DNA from: Streptomyces sp. SCUT-3 | Lineage (GTDB): Bacteria; Actinomycetota; Actinomycetes; Streptomycetales; Streptomycetaceae | Length of the DNA: 64,000 nt | NCBI RefSeq assembly: GCF_014083985.1 | Contig: NZ_CP046907.1 | Coordinates: forward strand, 2,212,001 to 2,276,000 | Direction of reading: 5' to 3' | Shown here: positions 26,178-34,503 of the stretch, in pieces | How the letters are laid out: every line of letters begins with the position of its first letter | How positions within the stretch are numbered: position 1 is the first letter of the stretch | Notes under the pieces: model-generated | The model's input: the letters and a program-made list of their open reading frames with translations, nothing else | Told to the model about the DNA's origin: nothing | Databases searched by the model: none | Program-made: the position numbers and the translations under genes

Positions 26178-27092
26178 TCAGCGGCCCCGGGGGCCCAGGC
26201 CCGCGGCCCGGCCGCCGTCGGGCAGCGCGGGGCCGCGCCCCGTCGCGCCGCGGGTGCGGCGCTGTCCCGGCATCGGCACGTCGCGCCGGCGCTGGTCCGC
26301 CTCCGACGCCTGCGTGGGGACGACGCTGACCTGCACGCCCCGGTCGGCGAGCGCCTGCAGCTCGGGCAGGGTCCGTTCGTCCGCCGCGGGCGGCTCGTCG
26401 GTCACCAGGTGGGTGATCATGTCCGTGGGCACGGTCTGGAACATGGTGTCCGTGCCCAGCTTGCTGTGGTCCGCCAGGACGACCACCTCCCCCGCCGACT
26501 GCACCAGCGCGCGGTCCACGCTCGCCGAGAGCATGTTGGACGTGGACAGCCCCCGCTCCGCGGTCAGCCCGCTGCCGGACAGGAACGCCCTGGAGACCCG
26601 CAGGCCCTGCAGCGACTGCTCCGCGCCGCTGCCGACCAGCGCGTAGTCCGAGCCGCGCAGGGTGCCGCCGGTCATCACGACCTCGACCCGGTTCGCGTGC
26701 GCCAGCGCCTGGGCGACGAGCAGGGAGTTGGTCACCACCGTCAGCCCGGGGACCCGGGCCAGCCGGCGGGCCAGCTCCTGCGTGGTGGTGCCGGCGCCGA
26801 GGACGACCGCCTCGCCCTCCTGCACCATGGCCGCCGCGGCGTCGGCGATCGCGGTCTTCTCGGCGGTCGCCAGGTGCGACTTCTGGGGGAAGCCGGACTC
26901 CCTGGTGAAACCGCCCGGGAGGACCGCGCCGCCGTGCCGGCGGTCCAGCAGGCCTTCGGCCTCCAGCGCCCGCACGTCGCGCCGTACGGTCACTTCTGAG
27001 GTCTGGACGACTCGGGCCAGCTCACGGAGCGACACCGCTCCGTTCGCACGCACCATTTCGAGGATCAGCTGGCGACGTTCTGCTGCGAACAC
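26178..27092 (-). CDS. DeoR/GlpR-family transcriptional regulator
   Basis: The 304-aa product has the DeoR-type helix-turn-helix at residues 3-57 (RRQLILEMVRANGAVSLREL, then EVTVRRDVRALEAEGL). A C-terminal sugar-phosphate-sensing domain follows (isomerase-like fold) with VLGAGTTTQELARRL and FLSGSGLTAERGLST. Family members respond to phosphorylated sugars or nucleoside-derived sugars. It lies within 2.3 kb of the purine nucleoside phosphorylase gene, so a role in nucleoside or deoxyribose catabolism is possible. However, the CTACGCGYGTAG box found at those genes is absent from its own promoter. The basic Arg/Gly tail is not conserved. Confidence 0.88.
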   Translation of the reverse strand: MFAAERRQLILEMVRANGAVSLRELARVVQTSEVTVRRDVRALEAEGLLDRRHGGAVLPGGFTRESGFPQKSHLATAEKTAIADAAAAMVQEGEAVVLGAGTTTQELARRLARVPGLTVVTNSLLVAQALAHANRVEVVMTGGTLRGSDYALVGSGAEQSLQGLRVSRAFLSGSGLTAERGLSTSNMLSASVDRALVQSAGEVVVLADHSKLGTDTMFQTVPTDMITHLVTDEPPAADERTLPELQALADRGVQVSVVPTQASEADQRRRDVPMPGQRRTRGATGRGPALPDGGRAAGLGPRGR

Positions 27093-27208
27093 AGCACCGA
27101 CAGTAACGCCACCGACCGACTTGTTTCAGCAGTTTGCACCTAATAACGGAAGTTGTTCGTGTCGGTCCGCCCGGAATGCTATGGGACGGGACCGGCCCAG
27201 GGACGAGG

Positions 27209-28657
27209 TCAGCCCTGCCCCTGCATCTTGCGGGTGTGCAGCTGGCGGGCCACCTCGGCGAGCGAGCCGGACAGCGACGGGTAGACCGTGAAGGTGTTGG
27301 CGACCTGGTCCACCGTCAGGTTGTTGTCCACCGCGAGGGAGATGGGGTGGATCAGCTCGCTGGCGCGGGGGGAAACCACCACGCCGCCGACCACGATGCC
27401 CGTCCCCGGGCGGCAGAACAGCTTCACGAAGCCGTCGCGGATGCCCTGCATCTTGGCCCGCGGGTTGCGCAGCAGCGGCAGCTTGACGACCCGCGCGTCG
27501 ATGCGGCCGGAGTCCACGTCCGCCTGGGTGTAGCCGACGGTGGCGATCTCCGGGTCGGTGAAGACGTTGGAGGAGACCGTCTTGAGGTTCAGCGGGGCGA
27601 CCGCGTCGCCGAGGAAGTGGTACATGGCGATACGGCCCTGCATGGCGGCGACCGAGGCGAGGGCGAAGACGCCGGTGCAGTCGCCGGCCGCGTAGACGCC
27701 CGGGGCGGTGGTGCGCGAGACCCGGTCGGTCAGGACGTGGCCGGAGTCCCGCAGCTTCACCCCGGCCTCCTCCAGGCCGATCCCGCGGGTGTTCGGGACG
27801 GCGCCGACCGCCATCAGGCAGTGGCTGCCGCGCAGCACCCGGCCGTCGGCCAGGGCGACCTCGACGCCGTCGCCGACCCGCTTGGCCGACTGGGCCCGGG
27901 AGCGGGCCACGACGTTCATCCCGCGGCGGCGGAAGACGTCCTCCAGGACAGTCGCGGCGTCCGGGTCCTCGCCGGGGAGCACGCGGTCGCGGCTGGAGAC
28001 CAGGGTGACCTTCGAGCCCAGGGCCTGGTAGGCGCCGGCGAACTCGGCGCCGGTGACGCCGGAGCCGACCACGATCAGCTCCTCGGGGAGCTCCTCGAGG
28101 TCGTAGACCTGGGTCCAGTTCAGGATCCGCTCGCCGTCGGGGAGGGCGTCGGGGATCTCGCGCGGGTGCGCGCCGGTGGCGATCAGCACGGCGTCGGCGG
28201 TCAGCGTCTCGGAGGAGCCGTCGACGGCCTCGACGACCACCGTGCGGGAGCCGTCGGGGGCCTGGTTCGGCTCCAGGCGGCCCCTGCCGCGCACGACGCG
28301 GGCGCCGGCGCGGGTGACGGAGGCGGCGATGTCGTGCGACTGGGCGAGGGCGAGCCGCTTGACCCGGCGGTTGACCTTGCCCAGGTCCACCCCGACCACG
28401 CGGGCGGGCCGTTCCAGGGGCGGGGTGTCGTCGGCGACGATGATGCCCAGCTCCTCGTAGGAGGAGCCGAAGGTGGTCATCACCTCCGCCGTGGCGATCA
28501 GGGTCTTGGAGGGGACGCAGTCGGTGAGCACCGAGGCCCCGCCCAGCCCGTCGCGGTCGACGACGGTCACCTCCCCCCCGAGCTGCGCGGCCACCAGAGC
28601 CGCCTCGTACCCGCCAGGTCCGCCACCGATGATCACGATCCGAGTCACGTACCCCAT
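27209..28657 (-). CDS. lpdA: LpdA-like NAD(P)H quinone reductase (flavoprotein)
   Basis: FAD-dependent pyridine-nucleotide oxidoreductase of 482 aa. It shows the N-terminal FAD site IVIIGGGPGGYEAALVAAQLG, the NAD site VVGSGVTGAEFAGAY, a GVYAAGDCTG block and the dimerisation domain. The redox site reads LGGASVLTDCVPSKTL. Only one of the two cysteines of true dihydrolipoamide dehydrogenases remains, and the family's catalytic C-terminal His-Glu pair is not evident. This matches mycobacterial LpdA (quinone reductase) rather than a 2-oxoacid dehydrogenase E3. The ATG at 28657 was used. A GTG at 28648 is also possible. Confidence 0.88.
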   Translation of the reverse strand: MGYVTRIVIIGGGPGGYEAALVAAQLGGEVTVVDRDGLGGASVLTDCVPSKTLIATAEVMTTFGSSYEELGIIVADDTPPLERPARVVGVDLGKVNRRVKRLALAQSHDIAASVTRAGARVVRGRGRLEPNQAPDGSRTVVVEAVDGSSETLTADAVLIATGAHPREIPDALPDGERILNWTQVYDLEELPEELIVVGSGVTGAEFAGAYQALGSKVTLVSSRDRVLPGEDPDAATVLEDVFRRRGMNVVARSRAQSAKRVGDGVEVALADGRVLRGSHCLMAVGAVPNTRGIGLEEAGVKLRDSGHVLTDRVSRTTAPGVYAAGDCTGVFALASVAAMQGRIAMYHFLGDAVAPLNLKTVSSNVFTDPEIATVGYTQADVDSGRIDARVVKLPLLRNPRAKMQGIRDGFVKLFCRPGTGIVVGGVVVSPRASELIHPISLAVDNNLTVDQVANTFTVYPSLSGSLAEVARQLHTRKMQGQG

Positions 28658-28764
28658 TGTCCCGCACGCGCCAAGCGATCACCGGACCGCCCCCCGACCG
28701 CCTCGGCCGAACGAGTGCGAAACGATTGATCCGCCGTTGGACTTCCTCCCGTACCCTTCTGACC

Positions 28765-29202
28765 ATGTCGCTCTTCGCCGCGTACGCCGGCACCCTCGAC
28801 GCGCGGCTGATGGCGCGCCGCGCACCCCACTCACCGCTGCGCAGCACGGGCTGGCTCAACGGCTGGCGGCTCACCTTCGGCGGTGAGCACATGGGCTGGG
28901 AGGGGGCGCTGGCCACCATCGTCGAGGACCCCCTCCACCAGGTCTTCGTCTGCCTGTACGACATCGCGGACATGGACGAGGAGGCCATGGACCGCTGGGA
29001 GGGCGTCCCGCTGGGCATCTACCGGCGGGCCCTGGTGCGGGTGCACACCCTGGAGGGCGACGCAGCGGCCTGGGCGTACGTGCTCAACGACTACGAGGGC
29101 GGCCTGCCGTCGGCCCGCTACCTGGGCGAGATCGCCGACGCAGCGGAGTCCGCCGGCGCCCCGCACGACTACGTGATGGAACTGCGCAAGCGCCCCTGCT
29201 GA
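28765..29202 (+). CDS. Gamma-glutamylcyclotransferase-like protein
   Basis: The 145-aa product starts [20 protein letters not shown], the YGSN-like loop region of the GGCT/AIG2 fold (here AYAG), and keeps GWRLTFGG and the acidic [17 protein letters not shown]. Enzymes of this fold release 5-oxoproline from gamma-glutamyl peptides or amines. The exact substrate is unknown. Divergent from lpdA across 107 bp, and followed by the purine nucleoside phosphorylase gene, which has its own promoter. Confidence 0.78.
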   Translation: MSLFAAYAGTLDARLMARRAPHSPLRSTGWLNGWRLTFGGEHMGWEGALATIVEDPLHQVFVCLYDIADMDEEAMDRWEGVPLGIYRRALVRVHTLEGDAAAWAYVLNDYEGGLPSARYLGEIADAAESAGAPHDYVMELRKRPC

Positions 29203-29266
29203 CCCGCCCGCCGCCGACCGCCCGCCACGGCGCCGGGAAGAGGCAGGACCTGTTCCGCCACCTCTT

Positions 29267-29278
29267 CTACGCGCGTAG
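29267..29278. promoter_or_regulatory. Nucleoside-regulon box 1 (purine nucleoside phosphorylase promoter)
   Basis: Perfect palindrome CTACGCGCGTAG. A -10-like GGATAC (29288-29293) follows nine bases later and would start transcription at about the ATG (29298), giving a leaderless message. The palindrome would then overlap the -35. The same box precedes deoC, add and the BMP operon. Confidence 0.7.
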
Positions 29279-29297
29279 GCAAAGACCGGATACCCTC

Positions 29298-30125
29298 ATG
29301 GGCGTGATGAACGCTTCCCCCTCGGAGCTGGGCTCCGACCCCTACGCCGCAGCGGACACCGCCGCCGCCACTCTCCGTGCCCTGACCGGCGCCGAGTCGC
29401 ACGACGTCGCGCTCGTCATGGGCTCCGGATGGGTTCCCGCCGCCGACGCGCTGGGCGAGCCCGACGCCGAGTTCCCGGTCACCGAACTGCCCGGGTTCGC
29501 CCCGCCGGCCGTCGCCGGCCACGCGGGGAAGGTCCGCTCGGTGCGGATCGGGGACCGGCGAGCCCTGGTCTTCCTCGGCCGCACCCACCTGTACGAGGGC
29601 CACGGCGTCGGCTCCGTGGTCCACGGCGTGCGCACCGCCGTCGCGGCCGGCTGCAGGACCGTCGTGCTGACCAACGGCTGCGGCGGGCTACGCGCGTCAT
29701 TCCGCCCCGGCCAGCCGGTCCTGATCAGCGACCACATCAACCTCACGGCGACCTCCCCCATCGTCGGCGCCAACTTCGTCGACCTGACCGACCTGTACTC
29801 GCCGCGGCTGCGGAAGCTGTGCAAGGAGGTGGACGACTCCCTGGAGGAGGGCGTCTACGTCCAGCTCCCCGGGCCGCACTACGAGACCCCGGCCGAGATC
29901 GGCATGGTCCGGGCCATCGGCGGGGACCTGGTCGGCATGTCCACCACCCTGGAGGCCATCGCCGCCCGCGAGGCCGGCGCCGAGGTGCTGGGCCTGTCGC
30001 TGGTCACCAACCTCGCCGCGGGCATGACCGGCGAGCCGCTCAACCACGAGGAGGTGCTCCAGGCCGGCCGCGACTCCGCGACCCGGATGGGCGCCCTGCT
30101 CGCCCGGGTGCTCGGCCGGATCTGA
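29298..30125 (+). CDS. Purine nucleoside phosphorylase
   Basis: Phosphorolysis of purine (deoxy)ribonucleosides to free base and (deoxy)ribose 1-phosphate. The 275-aa product is of the trimeric class: [17 protein letters not shown] phosphate loop, [34 protein letters not shown], and [10 protein letters not shown] with the base-binding Asn. The ATG at 29298 ([11 protein letters not shown]) is probably used on a leaderless message. A second ATG at codon 4 is possible. It is followed at 103 nt by a phosphohexomutase that could isomerise ribose 1-phosphate or hexose phosphates. Confidence 0.93.
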   Translation: MGVMNASPSELGSDPYAAADTAAATLRALTGAESHDVALVMGSGWVPAADALGEPDAEFPVTELPGFAPPAVAGHAGKVRSVRIGDRRALVFLGRTHLYEGHGVGSVVHGVRTAVAAGCRTVVLTNGCGGLRASFRPGQPVLISDHINLTATSPIVGANFVDLTDLYSPRLRKLCKEVDDSLEEGVYVQLPGPHYETPAEIGMVRAIGGDLVGMSTTLEAIAAREAGAEVLGLSLVTNLAAGMTGEPLNHEEVLQAGRDSATRMGALLARVLGRI

Positions 30126-30228
30126 GCCCGGCGGCAGGCGGGAACGGCGGGCGGGGACGGCCGGCCGGCACGACGGCGGGCGCGGTGGCCGGCCGACGAC
30201 ACGGAAACACACCCATCAGGAGTCGCAC

Positions 30229-31911
30229 GTGGGAAACGACCTGGTACAGCGGGCGCAGGACTGGCTCATCGAGGACCCGGACCCGCAGACCCGCGAGGAG
30301 CTGCGGGGGCTGCTCGACGCCGTCGCCGCCGGTGACGGGCCGGCCCGGGCCGACCTGGCGGACCGCTTCTCGGGCACCCTGCAGTTCGGCACCGCGGGCC
30401 TGCGCGGCGAGCTCGGCGCCGGACCGAACCGGATGAACCGCGCCGTGGTGGTCCGGGCGGCCGCCGGCCTGGCCGGCTGGCTGCGCGCGCAGGGCCAAGG
30501 CGACGGGCTGGTCGTCGTCGGGTACGACGCCCGCCACATGTCGGAGGAGTTCGCCCGCGACACCGCGGCCGTGGTGACCGGGGCGGGCCTGCGGGCCGCG
30601 CTGCTGCCCCGGCCGCTGCCCACCCCCGTCCTGGCGTTCGCCGTCCGGCACCTGGGCGCGGCCGCCGGGGTGATGGTCACCGCCAGCCACAACCCGCCGC
30701 GGGACAACGGCTACAAGGTCTACCTGGGCGACGGCGCGCAGATCGTGCCGCCGGCCGACTCCGGCATCGCGGAGCGCATCGCCGCGGTCGGCCCCCTGGC
30801 GGAGGTCCCGCGCCCCGCCTCCGGCTGGCAGGTCCTCGACGACGGCATCGTCGACGCCTACCTGGAGCGCGTGACCGGCGTGGTCGCGGACGGCTCCCCC
30901 CGCGAGCTGTCCGTGGTCTACACGCCGCTGCACGGCGTGGGCCGGGAGGTGCTGGAGCGGGCGTTCGCCCGGGCCGGCTTCCCCGCGCCCGCCGTCGTCG
31001 CCGAGCAGGCCGACCCCGACCCGGACTTCCCCACCGTCGCCTTCCCCAACCCGGAGGAACCGGGGGCGATGGACCTGGCGTTCGCGCACGCCCGCGCCGC
31101 CGGCCCGGACATCGTGATCGCCAACGACCCCGACGCGGACCGCTGCGCGGTCGCCGTGCCGGACGCGCGCGCCGGGGGCGGCTGGCGGATGCTGCGGGGC
31201 GACGAGGTCGGCGCCCTGATCGCCGCCCACCTGGTGGCCGGCGGGGCCTCGGGCACCCTCGCCACGACGATCGTCTCCTCCTCGCTGCTGTCGCGGATCG
31301 CGCGGGCCGCGGGCCTGGGCTACGCCGAGACGCTGACCGGGTTCAAGTGGATCTCCCGCGCCGAGGGCCTGCGGTACGGCTACGAGGAGGCCCTGGGGTA
31401 CTGCGTCGACCCGGAAGGGGTGCGCGACAAGGACGGCATCAGCGCCGCGCTCGTCGTCGCCGAGCTGGCCGCCGCCCTCAGGGCGGACGGCCGCACCCTG
31501 ACCGACCTGCTGGACCGGATCGCCGTGGAGCACGGCCTGCACGCCACCGACCAGCTGTCGGTGCGGGTGGAGGACCTGTCGGTGATCGCCGGCGCCATGG
31601 CCCGGCTGCGCGAGCACCCGCCGACGGAGCTGGCCGGACTGCCCGTCTCCTCCGCCGAGGACCTGAGCGCGGGCACCGCGGACCTGCCGCCCACCGACGG
31701 CCTGCGGTACCGGCTCTCGGGCGGCCCGGCGTCGGGCGTGGAGGCGGCCAGGGTCGTGGTGCGCCCCAGCGGCACCGAGCCGAAGCTCAAGTGCTACCTG
31801 GAGGCCGTCGTGCCGGTGGCCTCGGCGGACGCCCTGGACGACGCCCGCCGCCGGGCCGGCGAGGTGCTCGCCGCCCTCAAGCGCGACCTCGCCGCCGCAG
31901 CCGGCATCTGA
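30229..31911 (+). CDS. Phosphomannomutase/phosphoglucomutase
   Basis: Alpha-D-phosphohexomutase of 560 aa, which moves phosphate between C1 and C6 (or C1 and C5 of pentoses) of sugar phosphates. Catalytic phosphoserine loop: VTASHNPPRDNGYKVY. Metal site: NDPDADRCAVAV. Sugar-binding loop: EEALGYCVDPEGVRDKDG. Phosphate-binding loop: VVRPSGTEPKLKCY. The GTG follows CAGGAG with six-base spacing. The position right after purine nucleoside phosphorylase suggests use of ribose 1-phosphate or deoxyribose 1-phosphate (phosphopentomutase activity). That is inference from context. Confidence 0.9.
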   Translation: MGNDLVQRAQDWLIEDPDPQTREELRGLLDAVAAGDGPARADLADRFSGTLQFGTAGLRGELGAGPNRMNRAVVVRAAAGLAGWLRAQGQGDGLVVVGYDARHMSEEFARDTAAVVTGAGLRAALLPRPLPTPVLAFAVRHLGAAAGVMVTASHNPPRDNGYKVYLGDGAQIVPPADSGIAERIAAVGPLAEVPRPASGWQVLDDGIVDAYLERVTGVVADGSPRELSVVYTPLHGVGREVLERAFARAGFPAPAVVAEQADPDPDFPTVAFPNPEEPGAMDLAFAHARAAGPDIVIANDPDADRCAVAVPDARAGGGWRMLRGDEVGALIAAHLVAGGASGTLATTIVSSSLLSRIARAAGLGYAETLTGFKWISRAEGLRYGYEEALGYCVDPEGVRDKDGISAALVVAELAAALRADGRTLTDLLDRIAVEHGLHATDQLSVRVEDLSVIAGAMARLREHPPTELAGLPVSSAEDLSAGTADLPPTDGLRYRLSGGPASGVEAARVVVRPSGTEPKLKCYLEAVVPVASADALDDARRRAGEVLAALKRDLAAAAGI

Positions 31912-31948
31912 CGGCCGCGGCTGCGGCCCGGCGGGGCAGGCAAGCCGT

Positions 31949-32006
31949 GGCGGCAAACCGTAGAGAAAAACGGGCAGAACGGACAGATTTTCTACGCTTT
32001 GCCGCC
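31949..32006. ncRNA. Conserved hairpin element, copy A (see also 49981-50042)
   Basis: Arms GGCGGCAAA (31949-31957) and TTTGCCGCC (31998-32006) pair perfectly. An inner stem CGTAGA...TCTACG and an AAA/TTT run continue it. The apical loop includes GGGCAGAACGGACAG. It starts 38 bp after the phosphohexomutase stop. A second copy at 49981-50042 keeps the loop and the A/T inner stem but changes both sides of the outer stem together. The element may be a terminator of unusual type, a regulatory RNA or a processing site. Type is inferred. Confidence 0.55.
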
Positions 32007-32134
32007 TCGGTCGACTCTGCCGCTCAACGCATCACCCCTTCGGGGGCGGCTGTCCGGATCGCCTCCGCGCTGCCGGCCCGGCACGGTAGCGTCCCCGTCC
32101 GACCACGCACCGCCCACCGCACGGAGCAGCGCAC

Positions 32135-32455
32135 ATGCACGACGAGGCCTGGGACACCGTCGACCGCCTGGTGGAGTGGCTGGACGCCGAGAGCCCCGTC
32201 TCCCCGGAGGTGGCACGGCTGCTGCGGGTACTGAAGATCACCGAGGAGGCCGGGGAGGTCGCCGAGGCCGTGCACGGCGCCTTCGGCTCCAACCCGCGCA
32301 AGGGCGCCAGCCACACCTGGGAGGACGTGCAGAACGAGCTGTGCGACGTCATCCTCACCGGCATGGTCGCCCTGGCCACGATCGCCCCGGACGCCCGGGA
32401 GGTCTTCGCCGGGCGGCTGGAGCACGTCGCCGGCCGGTCCTTGCCCTCCGCCTGA
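32135..32455 (+). CDS. MazG-like nucleotide pyrophosphohydrolase family protein
   Basis: The 106-aa product is a single all-alpha MazG/dUTPase-like domain with the metal motif in two parts: KITEEAGEVAEAVHG (E-E-x-x-E) and NELCDVILTGMVAL (E-x-x-D). Such proteins hydrolyse (d)NTPs or house-cleaning nucleotides. The ATG follows GGAGCAGCGCAC. It has its own promoter region of 223 bp after the phosphohexomutase, which includes the hairpin element copy A. Confidence 0.82.
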   Translation: MHDEAWDTVDRLVEWLDAESPVSPEVARLLRVLKITEEAGEVAEAVHGAFGSNPRKGASHTWEDVQNELCDVILTGMVALATIAPDAREVFAGRLEHVAGRSLPSA

Positions 32456-32678
32456 CCGTTCCTTGAGGGCAGGGACGGCAGGGCCTCCTCCTCTTCCTCC
32501 GGGAGAGCGTGATCGTGCGCCGTCGGCGACCGGGCTCCGGAAGGGGGCGGGTCACACACCCGGGGGAACGGGCCGGGGGAACGGGCCGGGGGAACGGTAC
32601 GGGAGGCCGCGCGGTTGCGGGAACCCGCCCGCGTCCCTCCCGTCGCCGCTCCGGACGGCCCGGTCCGGTCGCTCCGGC

Positions 32679-33338
32679 TCAGCCGGCCGCCCACAGGACG
32701 GCCAGGGCCACCGCTCCCGCGACCGCCGGGACGACGATCTCCCAGGCCCAGCGCACCTGCGGCTTCCCCTGCGCCTCCGGCCGCCGGGCGTTGCGCTCCA
32801 CCAGCTCCCGCAGGTCGTCGACCGCCTGGTCGGACCAGGCGCGCGCCGGTGCCGCCGACTGCGGGCCCCGGCCGCCGGAGGGGCCGCCGGCCGCCGTCCG
32901 GGGCTCGTTGCGCGCGGGACGGGTCCCCTCCGCCGCCGCCCGGGCCTCGGCGCGCGCGGCCCTCTTGCGCTGGCGCAGCGAGACGGGCAGGGCCCACAGC
33001 TGGTACTTGCGCCCGTCCGCGAAGATCTCGTGGGAGTAGCCGGAGCGCAGGCCCTCCACGGCGGCCCACGGCAGCACGACCGTCCGGAACGGGTTGCGCA
33101 CCACCAGCCGGTCGGCGCCGGCGACGACGGCGGGCCGCAGGGTGAAGGCGGTCACGAGGGGCGCCGCCAGCGCCAGACCGGCCAGGGCGATCCACCGCAC
33201 CCGCCCCTCACCGTTGACGACCGCGTCCGTCACCACCCACAGGCCCAGGGCGAGCATCAGGACGCCGGCGACCAGGCCGGCCGTCGATCGGTAGGTCCTG
33301 TCGGCGTGGTGCGGTCCGGAGTCCTCGGGGGTCGTCAT
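32679..33338 (-). CDS. PH-domain membrane protein
   Basis: The 219-aa product has two N-terminal hydrophobic helices (AGLVAGVLMLALGLWVVTD and IALAGLALAAPLVTAF). A bacterial pleckstrin-homology-like segment follows (VVAGADRLVVRNPFRTVVLP, then AVEGLRSGYSHEIFADGRKY), then an Ala/Arg/Gly-rich linker and a C-terminal helix (VPAVAGAVALAVLWAAG). Bacterial PH proteins of this type are of unknown function. The start MTTPEDSGPHH at 33338 was chosen because upstream sequence belongs to the deoC promoter. Convergent with the MazG-like gene. Confidence 0.75.
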   Translation of the reverse strand: MTTPEDSGPHHADRTYRSTAGLVAGVLMLALGLWVVTDAVVNGEGRVRWIALAGLALAAPLVTAFTLRPAVVAGADRLVVRNPFRTVVLPWAAVEGLRSGYSHEIFADGRKYQLWALPVSLRQRKRAARAEARAAAEGTRPARNEPRTAAGGPSGGRGPQSAAPARAWSDQAVDDLRELVERNARRPEAQGKPQVRWAWEIVVPAVAGAVALAVLWAAG

Positions 33339-33478
33339 GCGACAGATTGTGCACGACGACCCCCGGGCACCGCCCCGGGCTCCGGCCCGGGTGCCCGTCG
33401 ACGGCACTCCGCGACCGTCCGGTGACGTTTCGGCCCGTCCGCGCCGGAGAACCCCGCCCAGGGGGGAATGACGCTTTG

Positions 33479-33490
33479 CTACGCGTGTAG
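33479..33490. promoter_or_regulatory. Nucleoside-regulon box 2 (deoC promoter)
   Basis: Palindrome CTACGCGTGTAG, one base different from box 1. A -10-like TATGCT (33492-33497) follows one base later. Transcription from it would start at about the GTG at 33504, again suggesting a leaderless message with the box set between -35 and -10. Confidence 0.7.
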
Positions 33491-33509
33491 ATATGCTCTT
33501 CGGGTGACC

Positions 33510-34502
33510 ATGCCCACTGTTCCCGCACACAGCCCGGAGGCCGCGGAGCGCCTGGCGTCGACGGCGGACGTCACCGCCTCGGACGCCGCGCTGCGCCGCT
33601 TCCTCCACGGGCTGCCCGGCGTCGACGCCGTCGGCCTCGAGGGCCGTGCCGCGATGCTCGGCACCCGCTCGATCAAGACCACGGCCAAGGCGCACGCCAT
33701 CGACCTGGCGATCTCCATGATCGACCTGACGACCCTGGAAGGCGCGGACACCCCGGGCAAGGTCCGGGCGCTGTGCGCCAAGGGCGTCCTCCCCGACCCG
33801 ACCGACCGCACCACCCCGAAGGTGGCCGCGATCTGCGTCTACCCGGACATGGTGGCCACCGCCAAGGAGGCGCTGGGCGGCTCCGGCATCCACGTGGCCT
33901 CCGTCGCCACCGCCTTCCCCTCCGGACGGGCCGGCCTGCCGGTCAAGCTCGCCGACACCGCCGAGGCGGTCGCGGCGGGGGCCGACGAGGTCGACATGGT
34001 GATCGACCGCGGCGCCTTCCTCTCCGGCCGGTACCTGGAGGTCTTCGAGCTGGTGCGCGCCGTCAAGGACGCCTGCCGCCGGGCCGACGGCACCGCCGCC
34101 CACCTGAAGGTGATCCTCGAGACCGGCGAGCTGTCGACCTACGACAACGTGCGCCGCGCGTCCTGGCTGGCCATGCTGGCCGGGGCCGACTTCATCAAGA
34201 CCTCCACGGGCAAGGTCGCGGTCAACGCCACCCCGCCGGTCACCCTGCTGATGCTCCAGGCCGTGCGGGACTTCCGCGACGCCGTCGGCGTGCAGGTCGG
34301 CGTGAAGCCGGCCGGCGGCATCCGCACCACCAAGGACGCCCTGAAGTACCTGGTGATGGTCAACGAGACCCTGGGCGAGGACTGGCTGCACCCGGACTGG
34401 TTCCGGTTCGGCGCCTCCAGCCTGCTGAACGACCTGCTGATGCAGCGTCAGAAGCTGAGCAGCGGCCGGTACTCCGGTCCCGACTACGTGACGGTGGACT
34501 GA
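33510..34502 (+). CDS. deoC: Deoxyribose-phosphate aldolase
   Basis: Cleaves 2-deoxyribose 5-phosphate to acetaldehyde and glyceraldehyde 3-phosphate. The 330-aa product is a TIM barrel with the Schiff-base lysine in FIKTSTGKVAVN, the second lysine in GVKPAGGIRTTKDALKY and the early Asp in ISMIDLTTLEGADTPGKV. It is longer than the E. coli type, as in other actinobacteria. The ATG at 33510 or the GTG at 33504 can serve as start. The GTG matches a leaderless transcript. The acetaldehyde it makes is a likely substrate of the aldehyde dehydrogenase that begins two bases after its stop codon. Confidence 0.93.
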   Translation: MPTVPAHSPEAAERLASTADVTASDAALRRFLHGLPGVDAVGLEGRAAMLGTRSIKTTAKAHAIDLAISMIDLTTLEGADTPGKVRALCAKGVLPDPTDRTTPKVAAICVYPDMVATAKEALGGSGIHVASVATAFPSGRAGLPVKLADTAEAVAAGADEVDMVIDRGAFLSGRYLEVFELVRAVKDACRRADGTAAHLKVILETGELSTYDNVRRASWLAMLAGADFIKTSTGKVAVNATPPVTLLMLQAVRDFRDAVGVQVGVKPAGGIRTTKDALKYLVMVNETLGEDWLHPDWFRFGASSLLNDLLMQRQKLSSGRYSGPDYVTVD

Positions 34503-34503
34503 G

